Below, one piece after another: positions 6,490 through 6,939 of a DNA stretch of 6,939 nt (position 1 is its first letter; each line of letters starts with the position of its first letter). Source of the stretch: an uncultured Prevotella sp. (GTDB lineage Bacteria > Bacteroidota > Bacteroidia > Bacteroidales > Bacteroidaceae). The notes under the pieces are model-generated. The model made no database searches. It saw only the letters and a program-made list of their open reading frames with translations, and was not told the DNA's origin. Location: assembly GCA_900770515.1 (NCBI GenBank), contig CAAHDP010000127.1:1-6939 (forward strand). The letters run 5' to 3'. The translations under genes and the position numbers were made by a program.

Positions 6490-6939
6490 CTCGTTAGCCA
6501 AACGCTCCTGGATAGCCTTGCTCTCTGCCTCGTAACCTGGCTTGTTGAGCAATGCGAACATATTCTTCTTGTATGCCTCAACACCTGGCTGGTTGAATGG
6601 GTTCACCTCTTCCAAGAGACCGCTGATACCGCAAGCCTTCTCGAAGAAGTAGATCAACTGACCGAGGTAGTAAGCGTTTAACTCAGGTACGTTAACCAGG
6701 ATGTTTGGAACACCACCGTCAACGTGAGCCAGACGTGTACCAAGCTCAGCCATTTTGTTCACCTCGTCAACACGCTTGCCCTCAAGGAAGTTCAAACCGT
6801 CGAGGTTCTCATCATCGTGTGGGAAGAGCAACTTCTCGTTAGGAGTCTCTACGCTGATAACAGTCTCGAAGATAGAGCGCTCGCCCTGCTGAATCCACTG
6901 GCCCATAGAGTGAAGGTCGGTAGTGAAGTCGCAAGCTGC
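6484..6939 (-). CDS. pgi: Glucose-6-phosphate isomerase, C-terminal part (5' end beyond the window)
   Basis: The reading frame stays open to the right edge, so the fragment is 151 codons plus stop, the C-terminal third of a short-type bacterial PGI (about 445 aa in full). It interconverts glucose-6-phosphate and fructose-6-phosphate in the cytoplasm. The fragment begins [19 protein letters not shown], where the DLHSMGQ histidine is the likely ring-opening residue of this PGI class. It also holds the second PGI signature [15 protein letters not shown] (fragment 112-126) with the conserved active-site lysine (fragment residue 124). The internal ATG at 6906 is not the start, because conserved PGI sequence continues upstream of it. 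No terminator lies between it and the HAD gene. I recall pgi often following gpsA and lysS in Bacteroidetes, which would be the expected content to the right. Confidence 0.95.
   Translation of the reverse strand, partial: AACDFTTDLHSMGQWIQQGERSIFETVISVETPNEKLLFPHDDENLDGLNFLEGKRVDEVNKMAELGTRLAHVDGGVPNILVNVPELNAYYLGQLIYFFEKACGISGLLEEVNPFNQPGVEAYKKNMFALLNKPGYEAESKAIQERLANEK

Noticed and set aside
6904..6906. ATG taken as the start of a short 140-aa gene at the right edge
   Set aside because: The frame continues upstream with conserved PGI sequence (DFTTDLHS), so this is an internal Met of a truncated pgi.

Overview
The window is a compact, fully minus-strand stretch of a Bacteroidales genome. 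A Prevotella/Segatella-like gut or oral species is my best guess, but I cannot name the species from sequence alone. The grounds are the protein character (FucP with the ALWGFANDITNPM signature, a RhaB-type kinase next to fucI/fucA), short AT-rich leaders without clear Shine-Dalgarno sites, and TAnnTTTG promoter boxes typical of Bacteroidetes.

Reading in the direction of transcription (right to left), there are two blocks. The first is the 3' end of pgi (glucose-6-phosphate isomerase, entering from the right edge) followed after 29 nt by a HAD-family sugar-phosphate hydrolase/mutase-like gene. It is closed by a strong intrinsic terminator (5666-5705) that overlaps the HAD stop codon. The second block is a complete L-fucose catabolic cluster: fucI (isomerase), fucA (fuculose-1-phosphate aldolase), a RhaB-type kinase acting as fucK, and fucP (fucose/H+ symporter). 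It ends in an intrinsic terminator at 79-113. A candidate promoter with a perfect TATCTTTG box lies in front of fucI, and a second identical box lies in front of fucP.

Together the four genes take up L-fucose by proton symport (FucP), isomerise it to L-fuculose (FucI), phosphorylate it at C1 (FucK), and cleave it to dihydroxyacetone phosphate and L-lactaldehyde (FucA). No lactaldehyde reductase or dehydrogenase and no FucR-type regulator is in the window.

I see no mobile element, CRISPR array, tRNA/rRNA or novel system. The points worth a second look are finer ones: a terminator-grade hairpin inside the cluster between fucA and fucK, a His-to-Gln change in the FucA metal site, a moved carboxylate in FucP, and use of a rhamnulokinase-like enzyme as the fuculokinase. 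No gene-free stretch exceeds about 165 bp. The leftmost ~78 bases beyond the last terminator hold nothing I can identify.
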